Assembly (NCBI GenBank): GCA_963830165.1
Contig: CAWHKZ010000002.1
Coordinates: 1-64,000 of the forward strand
DNA from: Bog-756 sp963830165
Lineage (GTDB): Bacteria; Actinomycetota; Acidimicrobiia; Acidimicrobiales; RAAP-2
Direction: 5' to 3'
DNA: 64,000 nt
Position 1 is the first letter of the stretch, and every line of letters starts with the position of its first letter. The notes beneath the pieces are model-generated. The model was given only the letters and a program-made list of their open reading frames with translations. It was not told the origin of the DNA and made no database searches. The position numbers were made by a program, and so were the translations under genes. Positions 54,407 through 64,000 of the stretch are shown piece after piece.

Positions 54407-54766
54407 TCAGCGCAGGAGCGAGCGGCACAGGGACTGACCCTGGTCGAATGCGCTGGGAGTCGGCGGCGTGGCCGTTGCCGCCGTGCCGGGCACGACGAGC
54501 TCGCGCCCGAGCCTCTGCAGCGCTGTATTGCCGTAACGTTGCAACGCGAGGGCCAACGAGGGCGGGACATCGTAGAAGGCGGCCCATCCCGGTTGCGCAG
54601 GGGCATGCTCCGGGGACTGCCGATCCAGCTGGGCACACGCGGTCAGCAGCGGCTTCGGTATCGACCTCGGCGACGCCGCATCGCACGACGAGGATCCGCA
54701 GGCACTCATCACGGTTGCCGTGAGGAGTACGCCGGCGACGGTCGGCATCAGTCGCCGGAGCTCCAT
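54407..54766 (-). CDS. Small lipoprotein or secreted protein
   Basis: A 119-aa protein with a signal MELRRLMPTVAGVLLTATVMSACGSS, giving a lipobox-like cysteine at residue 23. The mature part has three or four cysteines and helical segments (PSLALALQRYGNTALQRLG). ATG 54766 is chosen; a GTG at 54796 lies within a 16-bp tandem repeat and adds a non-signal leader. No family recognised. It follows the sigma gene directly. Confidence 0.6.
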   Translation of the reverse strand: MELRRLMPTVAGVLLTATVMSACGSSSCDAASPRSIPKPLLTACAQLDRQSPEHAPAQPGWAAFYDVPPSLALALQRYGNTALQRLGRELVVPGTAATATPPTPSAFDQGQSLCRSLLR

Positions 54767-54782
54767 CCGGGAAATCCACCCT

Positions 54783-54814
54783 GGTCGTGGAGTCACGAGG
54801 TCGTGGAGTCACGG
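54783..54814. repeat. 16-bp tandem duplication at sigma-gene 3' end
   Basis: GGTCGTGGAGTCACGA (54783-54798) is repeated at 54799-54814 with one difference. Because 16 is not a multiple of three, it shifts the sigma reading frame relative to the downstream lipoprotein frame. Confidence 0.9.
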
Positions 54815-55444
54815 GACCCGTGAACTTGACCGTTCCGTCCGGGACCTTCATGGTCTGTGCCACCTCCTGTACCGACAACCCGGCGCCGTCGTGCAGCACG
54901 AGCGGCATCATCTGGTTCTCGGGCAGGGAGCGGAGTGCCGCAGCCAACATGAGGTGTGTCTCGTTCGGGGGGGACACGTCCCGGGCCTGATCCTCGAACC
55001 TGGTCCGTCTCCGTGCGTCGCTCCGGCCCTTGCTGACGATGAGGTTGCGGAGGACTCTGCGGGTCCAGGCCCGAGGATCGTCGTACGTACGCACTCGGCC
55101 CCGCCGACTCCATGCTCGGAGCAGCGCTTCCTGCGTCAGATCCTGGGCGACCTGCAGATCCCCCGTGAGGACGTAGGCCATGGAGACCAGGGGCCTCTTC
55201 GAGTTGCGGAAGAAGTCGTCGAAGGAGGCCGCGTCGTCATCCGCTGCTGCAGCCACGAGGAACTCCGCTCGTCGGGCCGTGAGGTGTGATCACATCTACT
55301 ACACGCCTGGGGGCACCCATCGGTTGCAGCCGGATCAGAGGTATCGGAGGACGGGCCGGTGATCCGGGTCTCCCGAAGGCGCCGCTCCCGCGGCCGGAGT
55401 CACCAGGGGGTTGGCGCCGGTGACGGCGCCGGCACGATCTCCCC

Positions 55445-55927
55445 TCAGTTCACGTCGTCGCGATCGCCGGCTCCGCTGAAGCGGAGGATCAACAGGCCCA
55501 CCAGCAGGAAGACCACCACTCCGACACCGACGCCCAGCGAGATCAGGGTGTTGTACAACGCTCGCTGGGTCAGCGTGCCGGTCAACGTCAAGTGGGCCGA
55601 CGCACTCAGGATCTCCCGCACTCCGGCCAGGATGCCGATCACGATGAACGGCTTCACCGGGAAGATCGAGGTCCTCATATGGCCGAAGACCGTGTGGGCG
55701 ATGTCGAGGATGATGATGACGGCGAGGATGCCGTCGATGGCCACGACGACGGCATTGGCGAAGTTCCGGCCGTACCTGAGGAAGGCGTCGACCGAGTGGA
55801 CCAGGACGACGGCCGCCAGCACCAGGAGGCTGACCACGATTGCGTACTCGACGCCGATGATGACCCATCTCACGATCGAGTCCGCCCGAAGGGCCTGGAC
55901 GTCCCGGATTTCTGGCTCGCCGGCCAC
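55445..55927 (-). CDS. PsiE-family membrane protein
   Basis: A 160-aa protein matching the phosphate-starvation-inducible PsiE family: four TM helices (VRWVIIGVEYAIVVSLLVLAAVV, AVVVAIDGILAVIIILDIAHTV, FIVIGILAGVREILSASAHL, LISLGVGVGVVVFLLVGLLIL) with the conserved HTVFGH and GVRE motifs. A GTG at 55927 is proposed because no ATG precedes TM1. Function of PsiE is unknown. Confidence 0.75.
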   Translation of the reverse strand: MAGEPEIRDVQALRADSIVRWVIIGVEYAIVVSLLVLAAVVLVHSVDAFLRYGRNFANAVVVAIDGILAVIIILDIAHTVFGHMRTSIFPVKPFIVIGILAGVREILSASAHLTLTGTLTQRALYNTLISLGVGVGVVVFLLVGLLILRFSGAGDRDDVN

Positions 55928-56054
55928 AATTCGGACGTTAGTCGGCGGAAGCGGCCAGATCGGCCCCGACCAGTCACACGGGCAGGACTTCGCCACGAGG
56001 GCGTGAGGGCGTTTCCGCCCGCGGACCGGCGCCACGCGTGGTGGTGCGGGAGGT

Positions 56055-56600
56055 TCAACCCGCTCCGAGGAACGGGGCCCCGAAGCTGAACACTCCACCG
56101 TCGGACGCGACCAGCCAGTAGCCGCCGGTTGCGTCGTCGGCCGCCATCCCGACGATCGGCGCGTTGAGCGGCCGGCCGCCCATGGAGCCCCGGAAGGCGG
56201 CATCTCCGTATGCGAACACCCCACCGTCACTCGCCGACAACCAGTAGCCCTGCCCGTCGGAGGTCGAGGCCATCGACACGACCGGCCGGTCGAGGACGAC
56301 GGCCCCCGCTGATCCGAGGAACGGGGCGGCGAAGCTGAACGCCCCACCGTCGGAGGCCACCAGCCAGTAGCCACCGGTTGCGTCGTCGGCCGCCATCCCG
56401 ACGATCGGCGCGTTCAGATGACGTCCGCCCATCGACCCCGTGAAGACGGCGTCGCCGAAGCTGAGCACGCCGCCGTCGGACGCGACCAGCCAGTAGCCTT
56501 CGCCATCCGGGGTCGGGGCAATGTCCACCACCGGTGCGTTCAGGCGCCGGCCCCCCATGGAACCGTAGAACCGGGCGTCGCACCGACCCGCATGGATCAA
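56055..56600 (-). pseudogene. Fragment of secreted GYWLVASDGG-repeat protein
   Basis: About 180 residues form four ~42-residue repeats with the core GYWLxASDGGVFxFG and GSMGGRxLNAPIVGMA, ending abruptly with a stop after a partial repeat (APFLGAG). Such repeats are predicted beta-propeller blades in secreted actinobacterial proteins. The ORF begins at a TTG mid-repeat (DARFYGS) with no signal peptide, so the 5' part is missing. Repeats 2 and 4 are almost identical at DNA level. Confidence 0.6.
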
Positions 56601-56741
56601 CCCTCGGCGATCGCGCCCCGCGGCGGCAGTGTCAAAGGGCCTCTCTCACCCGGTGGTGCCGGAGCGGGTCGTCGGACGTCGGGGGCGGCTCTCCACGACG
56701 GCGTCCCGTGAGGACCGCAGGTGCCACCCGATGGGGCCCGG

Positions 56742-57956
56742 CTACTTGATGTGGACGCCCGAGATGGCCCGGGCGATGATCAGACGCTGGATCTCGCTGG
56801 TCCCCTCGAAGATGGTGAAGATCTTCGAGTCGCGGTGCCACCGCTCCACCGGGTACTCGCGCACGTAGCCGTAGCCGCCCAGGATCTGGATGGCCTCCTC
56901 GGTGACGTGCACGGCGGTCTCGCCGGCGAAGAGCTTCGACATCGAACCCTGGGCGGCGTCGAACTCCTTGCCCGTGGCGCCCATCCAGGAGGCCTGCCAC
57001 ACCAGCAGGCGGGAGGCCTCGATGCGGGTCCGCATGTCGGCCAGCTTGAAGGCGATGCCCTGGTTCTCGATGATGGCCCGGCCGAAGGCCTTGCGCTCCT
57101 TGGCGTAGTCGAGCGAGTACTCGAAGGCGGCCCGGGCGATGCCGAGCGCCTGGGCGCCGACCGTGGGGCGGGTGCCCTCGAAGGTCTTCATCGCCGCCTG
57201 GCCGCCGCTGCGCTTGCCCTCGCGGGCACGGGCCAGCTTGGCGTCGAGCTTCTCCTTGCCACCCAGCAGGCAGTGGCCGGGCACCCGCACGTCGTCGAAG
57301 ACGACCTCGGCGGTGTGGGAGGCCCGGATGCCCATCTTGGAGAACTTCTGGCCCTGCGAGAGCCCGGGGGTGCCGGGGGGGCACACGAAGCTGGCCTGGC
57401 CCCGGGAGCCGAGCTCGGGGTCGACCGCGGCCACCACGACGTGGATGTCGGCCATCCCGCCGTTGGTGATCCACGTCTTGGTGCCGTTGATCACCCACTC
57501 GTCCTTGGCCTCGTCGTAGACGGCGCGGGTGCGGAGCGACGACACGTCGGAGCCGGCGTCGGGCTCGGACACGCAGAAGGCCGCCGTCTGGATCTTCTCG
57601 GGGGTGCCGTAGCACTGGGGACCCCACTCCATCAGCTGCTCGGGGGTCCCGTTCCCGGCGATGCCGGCCAGCCCCAGCGAGCTGCCGAGCAGCGCCAGGG
57701 CGATGCCGGCGTCACCCCAGGAGAGCTCCTCGGCGGCCACCGGCATGGTCAGGCCGGTCGGGTCGGCGAAGCACTGGGCGATGAAGTCGAAGGAGTACAG
57801 GCCGATCCGGGCCGCCTCCTCGATGATCGGCCAGGGCGTCTCCTCGCGCTCGTCCCACTCGTGGGCCGCGGGCCGCATCACGGTCTCCGCGAAGTCGTGG
57901 ACCCACTTCTGGAGTGTCAGCTGGTCCTCGTTGAGCTCCATCGAGAAATCCGGCAT
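56742..57956 (-). CDS. Acyl-CoA dehydrogenase
   Basis: A 404-aa FAD enzyme of fatty acid beta-oxidation type: AFCVSEPDAGSDVSSL (FAD/substrate strand), WITNGGMADIHVV, RPTVGAQALGIARAAFEYSLDYAKERKAFG, ILGGYGYVREYPVER, and catalytic Glu in IFEGTSEIQRLIIAR. ATG 57956 begins the conserved region (MPDFSMELNEDQ). The chain-length preference is not deducible. It is the first gene of the housekeeping tail of the window. Confidence 0.9.
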   Translation of the reverse strand: MPDFSMELNEDQLTLQKWVHDFAETVMRPAAHEWDEREETPWPIIEEAARIGLYSFDFIAQCFADPTGLTMPVAAEELSWGDAGIALALLGSSLGLAGIAGNGTPEQLMEWGPQCYGTPEKIQTAAFCVSEPDAGSDVSSLRTRAVYDEAKDEWVINGTKTWITNGGMADIHVVVAAVDPELGSRGQASFVCPPGTPGLSQGQKFSKMGIRASHTAEVVFDDVRVPGHCLLGGKEKLDAKLARAREGKRSGGQAAMKTFEGTRPTVGAQALGIARAAFEYSLDYAKERKAFGRAIIENQGIAFKLADMRTRIEASRLLVWQASWMGATGKEFDAAQGSMSKLFAGETAVHVTEEAIQILGGYGYVREYPVERWHRDSKIFTIFEGTSEIQRLIIARAISGVHIK

Positions 57957-58198
57957 TGCGCACCTCTCCGTTCTGACCCAGGGGGCCCCTCGTGCACCGG
58001 TCGGACCGCGGCCTGCGCCGCACACACCGTCCGCCCGGTGGGTCCTTGCTAGTTACTCAATAGTAACCAAGGTGGGGCGACAATGGCAACCACCCCCTGG
58101 CGGGGTCGGGCGCGTGCCAGGTCGGGCCGCCGCCGGGGCGGTCTCGACCGGAGGGTCGGGGCGCCCGGCCGGGGCCGGGCGGACGAAAGGGGGTTCGC

Positions 58199-58408
58199 CT
58201 ACGCCTGGACGGGCCGCACGTCGACCGCCTGGAGTCCCTTCGGGCCCTCCTGCAGGTCGAACTCGACGGCCTGACCCTCCTCGAGGGATCGGAATCCGTT
58301 CATCTGGATGGCGGTGTGGTGCACGAACACGTCGGCACCCCCGTCGGGCTGGGAGATGAAGCCGAAGCCCTTCTCGGCGTTGAACCACTTGACTGTTCCG
58401 GAAGCCAC
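58199..58408 (-). CDS. csp: Cold-shock protein (CspA family)
   Basis: A 69-aa OB-fold RNA chaperone: SGTVKWFNAEKGFGFIS (RNP1 KGFGFI), ADVFVHHTAIQ (RNP2 VFVHH), GQAVEFDLQEGPKGLQA. GTG at 58408 gives the standard N-terminus; longer starts are unlikely. It binds single-stranded RNA/DNA and counters cold-induced structure. Confidence 0.95.
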   Translation of the reverse strand: MASGTVKWFNAEKGFGFISQPDGGADVFVHHTAIQMNGFRSLEEGQAVEFDLQEGPKGLQAVDVRPVQA

Positions 58409-58655
58409 GGCGGCGTTCCCCTTTCCTTCAACTGCTAGTGCTCGCAGAGCACCTCCGGCGAGGGGGCCACCACCCACGGGCGGGCCGACCTCCACCCACC
58501 GGCGGGGACTCTCCGACGATGAAAACGCTAGCAGTACCGAATCGCCGTTCGACCCGGGAACGGGCCGGAAACCGGGGTGTTCACACGGCGTTCATGACCC
58601 GGCCGGCGCAGCCCCCTGGCCGGGACCGGCGCACCCGACCGGTGGCCGGCCGCCC

Positions 58656-60050
<1,395 letters not shown>

Positions 60051-60071
60051 GCAGGGTACGGTAACCCGATC

Positions 60072-62690
60072 ATGCCGGAGCAGACGAACGGACCCGACCA
60101 CGAACCGTCCTCCGGGCGCGGCATCCCCGACAAGCCGGGTCTCGAGGGCCTGGAGGCCACGTGGTCGGCCCGTTGGGAGGCGGAGGGCGTGTACGCCTTC
60201 GACCGGTCGGCCACCCGCGACGCGGTCTTCGCCATCGACACGCCGCCGCCCACCGTCTCGGGCTCGCTCCACATCGGCCACGTGTTCTCGTACACCCACA
60301 CCGACACGGTGGCCCGCTTCCAGCGCATGCGGGGCCGCATGGTCTTCTACCCCATGGGCTGGGACGACAACGGCCTGCCCACCGAGCGACGGGTGCAGAA
60401 CTACTACGGGGTGCGCTGCGACCCGGGGCTCCCCTACGACCCCGACTACGTGCCGCCGGCCGACCCGCCGAAGGACCCGGTCGCCATCTCGCGGCCCAAC
60501 TTCGTGGCCCTGTGCCACCAGCTCACCCTCGAGGACGAACAGGTCTTCGAGCACCTCTGGCGCACCCTCGGGCTGTCGGTCGACTGGTCCCACACCTACG
60601 CCACCATCGGCGAGCGGGCCCGCCGGGTGTCCCAGCGCGGCTTCCTGCGCCTGGCCCAGCGCGGCCAGGTCGTCCAGCGCACCGCCCCCACCCTGTGGGA
60701 CGTCGACTTCCGCACGGCGGTCAGCCAGGCCGAGCTCGAGGACCGCGAGCGACCCGGCGCCTACCACCGGCTCCGCTTCCCGCGCCTCGACGCCGAGGGC
60801 GACGTCGAGATCGAGACCACCCGGCCCGAGCTGCTGCCGGCCTGCGTGGCCCTCGTGGCCCACCCCGACGACGCCCGCTACCGGCCCCTGTTCGGCACGT
60901 CGGTGACCACGCCGCTGTTCGGTGTCCGGGTGCCGGTCGTGGCCCACGAGCTGGCCGACCCCGACAAGGGCTCCGGCATCGCCATGGTCTGCACCTTCGG
61001 CGACACCACCGACGTCGTGTGGTGGCGCGAGCTCGACCTGCCCACCCGCACCGTCGTCGGCCGCGACGGCCGCCTGCTGCCGGTGGCGTTCGGCACCGAG
61101 GGCTGGGCCTCCGACGACCCGGCCGCGGCGGACGCCGCCTACGCGGAGCTTTCCGGGAAGACGGTCAAGCAGGCCCAGACCCGCATCGTGGAGCTGCTCG
61201 CCGCGTCGGGCGACCTGCTGGGCGAGCCGCGGCCCATCACCCATCCGGTCAAGTTCTTCGAGAAGGGCGACCGCCCGCTCGAGATCGTCTCGTCCCGCCA
61301 GTGGTTCGTGACCACCCTGCCCCACCGCGAGGCCCTGCTGGCCCGGGGCGAGCAGCTGGCCTGGCACCCCCACTACATGTCCCACCGGTACCGGGCGTGG
61401 GTCGAGGGGCTCAGCGGCGACTGGAACATCAGCCGCCAGCGGTTCTTCGGGGTGCCCCTGCCCGTCTGGTACCCGGTCGACGCCGACGGCGAGGTCGCCT
61501 ACGACACCCCCCTCCTCGCCGGCGAGGACCGGCTGCCCGTCGACCCTTCGACCGACGTGCCCGACGGCTACCGCGCCGACCAGCGGGGGGAGCCGGGCGG
61601 CTTCGTCGGCGACCCGGACGTGATGGACACGTGGGCCACGTCGTCGCTCACACCGCAGATCGCCGGTGGCTGGGAGGACGACCCCGACCTGTACGCCCGG
61701 GTCTTCCCCATGGACCTGCGGCCGCAGGCCCACGACATCATCCGCACCTGGCTCTTCTCCACCGTGGTCCGCTCCGAGCTCGAGCACGGGACCCTGCCGT
61801 GGACCGACGCCGCCATCAGCGGCTGGGTCCTCGACCCCGACCGCAAGAAGATGTCGAAGTCGAAGGGGAATGTGGTCACGCCGCTGCCCCTGCTCGAGCA
61901 GCACGGCGCCGACGCCGTGCGGTACTGGGCGGCCAGTGGCCGGCCCGGCACCGACACCGCCGTCGACGAGGGCCAGATGAAGGTGGGCCGGCGGCTGGCC
62001 ATGAAGGTCCTCAACGCCTCGCGCTTCGCCCTCGGCCGCCTGACCGGCGAGGACGGGACGCTGTCGGTGCCCCCCGTCGACGCGGTCACCGCCCCCATCG
62101 ACCGGGCCATGCTCGGCCGTCTGGCCGTGGTGGTCGACGAGGCGACGGCCGCCTTCGACGGGTACGACTACGCCCGGGCCCTCGAGCGCACCGAGGCCTT
62201 CTTCTGGTCCTTCTGCGACGACTACCTCGAGCTGGTCAAGTCCCGCGCCTACGGTGACGCCGACGACCCCGGCACGGCCTCGGCCCGGGCCGCCCTGGCC
62301 GCCGCCCTGTCGGTCCTGCTCCGCCTGCTGGCCCCGATCCTCCCCTTCGTGACCGAGGAGGTCTGGTCGTGGTGGCGGGCCGGGTCGATCCACGGCGCCA
62401 CCTGGCCCACCGTCGACGAGCTCGGTCCGGGCGCGGCCGGTGTCGACCCCGGCACCGATGCCGTCCTCGAGGTGTCGGCCGAGGTGCTCGGCCTGGTGCG
62501 CCGGGCCAAGACCACGGCCAAGCGCTCGATGCGCGCCCCGGTGGCCCGGCTGACGGTGACCGACACGGCGGAACGCCTGGAGGCCCTGGCCGCCGCCGAG
62601 CGGGACCTGCGCGACGCCGGCGGGGTGGTGGAGCTGGTGACCACGCCCGGTGACCAGCCGGACGTCTCCGTCGAGCTGGCCGACGAGTAG
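60072..62690 (+). CDS. valS: Valyl-tRNA synthetase
   Basis: An 872-aa class I synthetase: TPPPTVSGSLHIGHVFSY (HIGH), MGWDDNGLPTERR, the editing domain (VEIETTRPELLPACVAL), WNISRQRFFGVPLPVWYP, and DRKKMSKSKGNVV (KMSKS). The C-terminal anticodon domain and a short helical end are present. The compact tail (no long Val coiled coil) and QNYYGVRC insert match the type found in some actinobacteria. It is divergent from cysS across a 21-bp gap. Confidence 0.95.
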   Translation: MPEQTNGPDHEPSSGRGIPDKPGLEGLEATWSARWEAEGVYAFDRSATRDAVFAIDTPPPTVSGSLHIGHVFSYTHTDTVARFQRMRGRMVFYPMGWDDNGLPTERRVQNYYGVRCDPGLPYDPDYVPPADPPKDPVAISRPNFVALCHQLTLEDEQVFEHLWRTLGLSVDWSHTYATIGERARRVSQRGFLRLAQRGQVVQRTAPTLWDVDFRTAVSQAELEDRERPGAYHRLRFPRLDAEGDVEIETTRPELLPACVALVAHPDDARYRPLFGTSVTTPLFGVRVPVVAHELADPDKGSGIAMVCTFGDTTDVVWWRELDLPTRTVVGRDGRLLPVAFGTEGWASDDPAAADAAYAELSGKTVKQAQTRIVELLAASGDLLGEPRPITHPVKFFEKGDRPLEIVSSRQWFVTTLPHREALLARGEQLAWHPHYMSHRYRAWVEGLSGDWNISRQRFFGVPLPVWYPVDADGEVAYDTPLLAGEDRLPVDPSTDVPDGYRADQRGEPGGFVGDPDVMDTWATSSLTPQIAGGWEDDPDLYARVFPMDLRPQAHDIIRTWLFSTVVRSELEHGTLPWTDAAISGWVLDPDRKKMSKSKGNVVTPLPLLEQHGADAVRYWAASGRPGTDTAVDEGQMKVGRRLAMKVLNASRFALGRLTGEDGTLSVPPVDAVTAPIDRAMLGRLAVVVDEATAAFDGYDYARALERTEAFFWSFCDDYLELVKSRAYGDADDPGTASARAALAAALSVLLRLLAPILPFVTEEVWSWWRAGSIHGATWPTVDELGPGAAGVDPGTDAVLEVSAEVLGLVRRAKTTAKRSMRAPVARLTVTDTAERLEALAAAERDLRDAGGVVELVTTPGDQPDVSVELADE

Positions 62691-62728
62691 CACCCGGCCA
62701 CGGCGCGGGCGGGTGGCCGGCCGGGCCC

Positions 62729-63472
62729 CTAGGCCAGGTAGACGCTGAGGGCCGCTTCGGCCATCTCGTCGGGCGTGCCCTGCTGCTCGATCCGACCGTG
62801 GACCATGATGGCGGCGTGGTCGGCCACGGCCAGCGCCGTGGTCACGAACTGCTCTACCAGGACGATGGTCATCCCCTGGCGGGCGAACTTGGCGACGAGC
62901 TCGTACAGCTCGGCCACGATGAGCGGCGCGAGCCCCATGGACAGCTCGTCGAGGTAGAGCACCCGCGGCTTGGTGACGAGTGCCCGCGAGATGGCCAGCA
63001 TCTGCTGCTCGCCGCCGGACATCGTCCCGGCCAGCTGGCGGCGGCGCTCCTTCAGGACGGGGAACGCCTCGTAGGTGTGCTCCTCGACCTCCCTCATGGT
63101 GATCCCGCCCCGGTAGGTCCAGATCCGCAGGTTCTCGCGCACGGTCAGGTTGGGGAAGATCCCCCGGCCCTCGGGCACCGCGCACACGCCCTGGCGGGCG
63201 AGCTTCTCCGCCGGGGTCTTGCCGACCACGGTGTCACCGATCCGCACCTCGCCGGACGTGGGCCGCATGCGGCCGCTCAACACCTTGAGCAGCGTCGACT
63301 TGCCGGCTCCGTTGGGACCGAGCAGGGCGAAGACGCTGCCCGCCGGTACCTCGAGGTCGACCCCGTGGAGGACCTCGATGCGCCCGTAGGAGGCGTGCAC
63401 GTCCCGCACGCTGACCGTGGGCGGCAGGACGGTGGTCGTCGCCCCGTCGGGCGTGGTGGCCTGGTCGCTCAC
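62729..63472 (-). CDS. livF: Branched-chain amino acid ABC transporter ATPase LivF
   Basis: A 247-aa LivF-type ATPase: Walker A GPNGAGKSTLL, CAVPEGRGIFPNLTVRENL (LivF hallmark), signature TMSGGEQQMLAISRAL, Walker B VLYLDELSMGLAP, C-terminal LVEQF. GTG at 63472 overlaps the livG stop (GTGA). It energises uptake of hydrophobic amino acids or related carboxylates together with LivG and upstream permeases outside the window. Confidence 0.9.
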   Translation of the reverse strand: MSDQATTPDGATTTVLPPTVSVRDVHASYGRIEVLHGVDLEVPAGSVFALLGPNGAGKSTLLKVLSGRMRPTSGEVRIGDTVVGKTPAEKLARQGVCAVPEGRGIFPNLTVRENLRIWTYRGGITMREVEEHTYEAFPVLKERRRQLAGTMSGGEQQMLAISRALVTKPRVLYLDELSMGLAPLIVAELYELVAKFARQGMTIVLVEQFVTTALAVADHAAIMVHGRIEQQGTPDEMAEAALSVYLA

Positions 63473-64000
63473 GCCTGTGCCGTCCGATCGGGGGACAGGC
63501 CGTCGCCGGTGCCGGCGGCCGGCTCCGCGTCGGTGACCGTGCCGAGGTAGGCGGCCTGGACCATCGGGTCCTTGCGGATCTCCTCGGGCGTGCCGGCGGC
63601 GATGATGTCGCCGAAGTCCAGCACGTAGATGTAGTCGCACACCCGCATCACGAGCTCCATGTCGTGCTCGACGAGGAGTACGCCCATGCCGCCCCCGGCG
63701 AGCGTGGTGAGGAGCTCGCCCAGCGCGTGGGACTCGGCGTCGTCGAGACCCGAGCCGGGCTCGTCGAGGAGCAGGACCTTGGGGGCCATGGCCAACGCCC
63801 GGGCCAGCTCCACCATGCGGGCCAGACCGGTCGGCATGGCGCTCGCCTGGTGACCGGCCATGCCGCCGAGGCCCACCCCCTCGAGCAGCCGGTCCGAGGT
63901 GACCACGGCGAGCGACCCGGGCCCGCTCGGCAGGGTCGCGGCGTCGGCCGCGCCGGAGCGCACCCACGGGAAGGCCTTCTTCATGTGGCGCCACTGCCAC
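63469..64000 (-). CDS. livG: LivG-type ABC ATPase, partial (window edge)
   Basis: The C-terminal part of a LivG-type ATPase; the frame runs off the window edge. Visible: AMPTGLARMVELARALAMAPKVLLLDEPGSGLDDAE (a divergent signature PTGLAR in place of LSGGQ, then Walker B), VLLVEHDMELVMRVCDYIYVLDFGDIIAAGTPEEI, and a 20-residue tail. The N-terminal Walker A lies outside. Partner of LivF. Confidence 0.85.
   Translation of the reverse strand, partial: WQWRHMKKAFPWVRSGAADAATLPSGPGSLAVVTSDRLLEGVGLGGMAGHQASAMPTGLARMVELARALAMAPKVLLLDEPGSGLDDAESHALGELLTTLAGGGMGVLLVEHDMELVMRVCDYIYVLDFGDIIAAGTPEEIRKDPMVQAAYLGTVTDAEPAAGTGDGLSPDRTAQA

Larger units (their letters stand above)
54198..55256 (-). pseudogene. 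SigE-family sigma factor, C-terminus broken
   Basis: About residues 10-141 are a normal sigma-70 of the SigE/ECF type: region 2 (FRNSKRPLVSMAYVLTGD, AQDLTQEALLRAWSR, DPRAWTRRVLRNLIV) and most of region 4 (LRSLPENQMMPLVLHDGAGLSVQEVAQTMKVPDGTVK). The family continues with SR-x-x-RAR after GTVK, but here it changes to FTGPVTPRPRDSTT at about 54834. It then runs open, in a frame overlapping the next two genes, to 54198. The conserved part is therefore 54834-55256. Loss of the last region 4 helix probably inactivates or alters promoter recognition. Confidence 0.65.

Noticed and set aside
63700..63870. Divergent LivG signature as a sign of pseudogene
   Set aside because: Walker B and H-loop are intact and the frame is open; PTGLxR-type signatures are plausible variation in this family.

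Overview
The window is about 70% G+C chromosomal DNA with densely packed, often 4-nt-overlapping genes (ATGA/GTGA junctions), frequent GTG/TTG starts, many TetR/MarR regulators, a Ser/Thr kinase with an extracytoplasmic domain, DUF1918, SigE-type sigma, LivF/LivG and secreted 'GYWLVASDGG' repeats. This points to a high-GC actinobacterium. An Acidimicrobiia-like lineage is my best guess, from general family knowledge and not from a marker-gene analysis. No tRNA, rRNA or CRISPR array was recognised.

Region 1 (1-6.6 kb) is a zone of decay and insertion: a frameshifted HAD-IIA phosphatase, a MazF/PemK toxin remnant, a frameshifted Fn3-pentapeptide surface protein, and an intact IS3-family element that has split a nucleotidyltransferase gene coupled to an XRE regulator. 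Region 2 (6.7-16.9 kb) handles carbohydrates: a GH3 beta-glucosidase, then a tightly coupled four-gene operon (Old Yellow Enzyme, 2-hydroxyacid dehydrogenase, sugar isomerase-like, DHDPS-like). Convergent to it are a DUF6807 gene and a large helical-domain/glycosyltransferase fusion. Region 3 (17-27.7 kb) has a channel-like SHOCT membrane protein, an ABC-2 exporter, DegV, two TetR-enzyme divergent pairs, a PknB-like kinase and a lipoprotein.

Region 4 (27.9-32.3 kb) is a coupled catabolic trio: Baeyer-Villiger-type monooxygenase, double-SDR fusion and amidohydrolase. Region 5 (32.3-42.2 kb) holds a Tat-exported phosphoesterase, an MFS exporter with a divergent MarR regulator, YceH, a SoxR-type regulator with a divergent SDR-QueA-like operon, a second, intact XRE-nucleotidyltransferase pair, and a peroxiredoxin divergent from a frameshifted TetR. 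Region 6 (42.4-52.2 kb) is a second catabolic block: sulfotransferase, sulfatase-like MBL hydrolase, SDR, VOC, zinc alcohol dehydrogenase, nitronate monooxygenase, cupin, MFS, a degenerate beta-hydroxyacid dehydrogenase and an aldo/keto reductase. Region 7 (52.7-56.6 kb) contains small lipoproteins and membrane proteins with an apparently broken sigma factor. Region 8 (56.7-64 kb) is housekeeping: acyl-CoA dehydrogenase, cold-shock protein, divergent cysS/valS, and LivF/LivG running off the edge.

The most interesting signal is that the two XRE-nucleotidyltransferase modules, 34 kb apart, carry operators of identical architecture (22-bp perfect dyad: 8-bp arms, 6-nt spacer) placed exactly 6 nt before the regulator start codon. 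In both, one half-site doubles as a -10 element, so both regulators look autoregulated and leaderless. One module is knocked out by the IS3 element and the other is intact.
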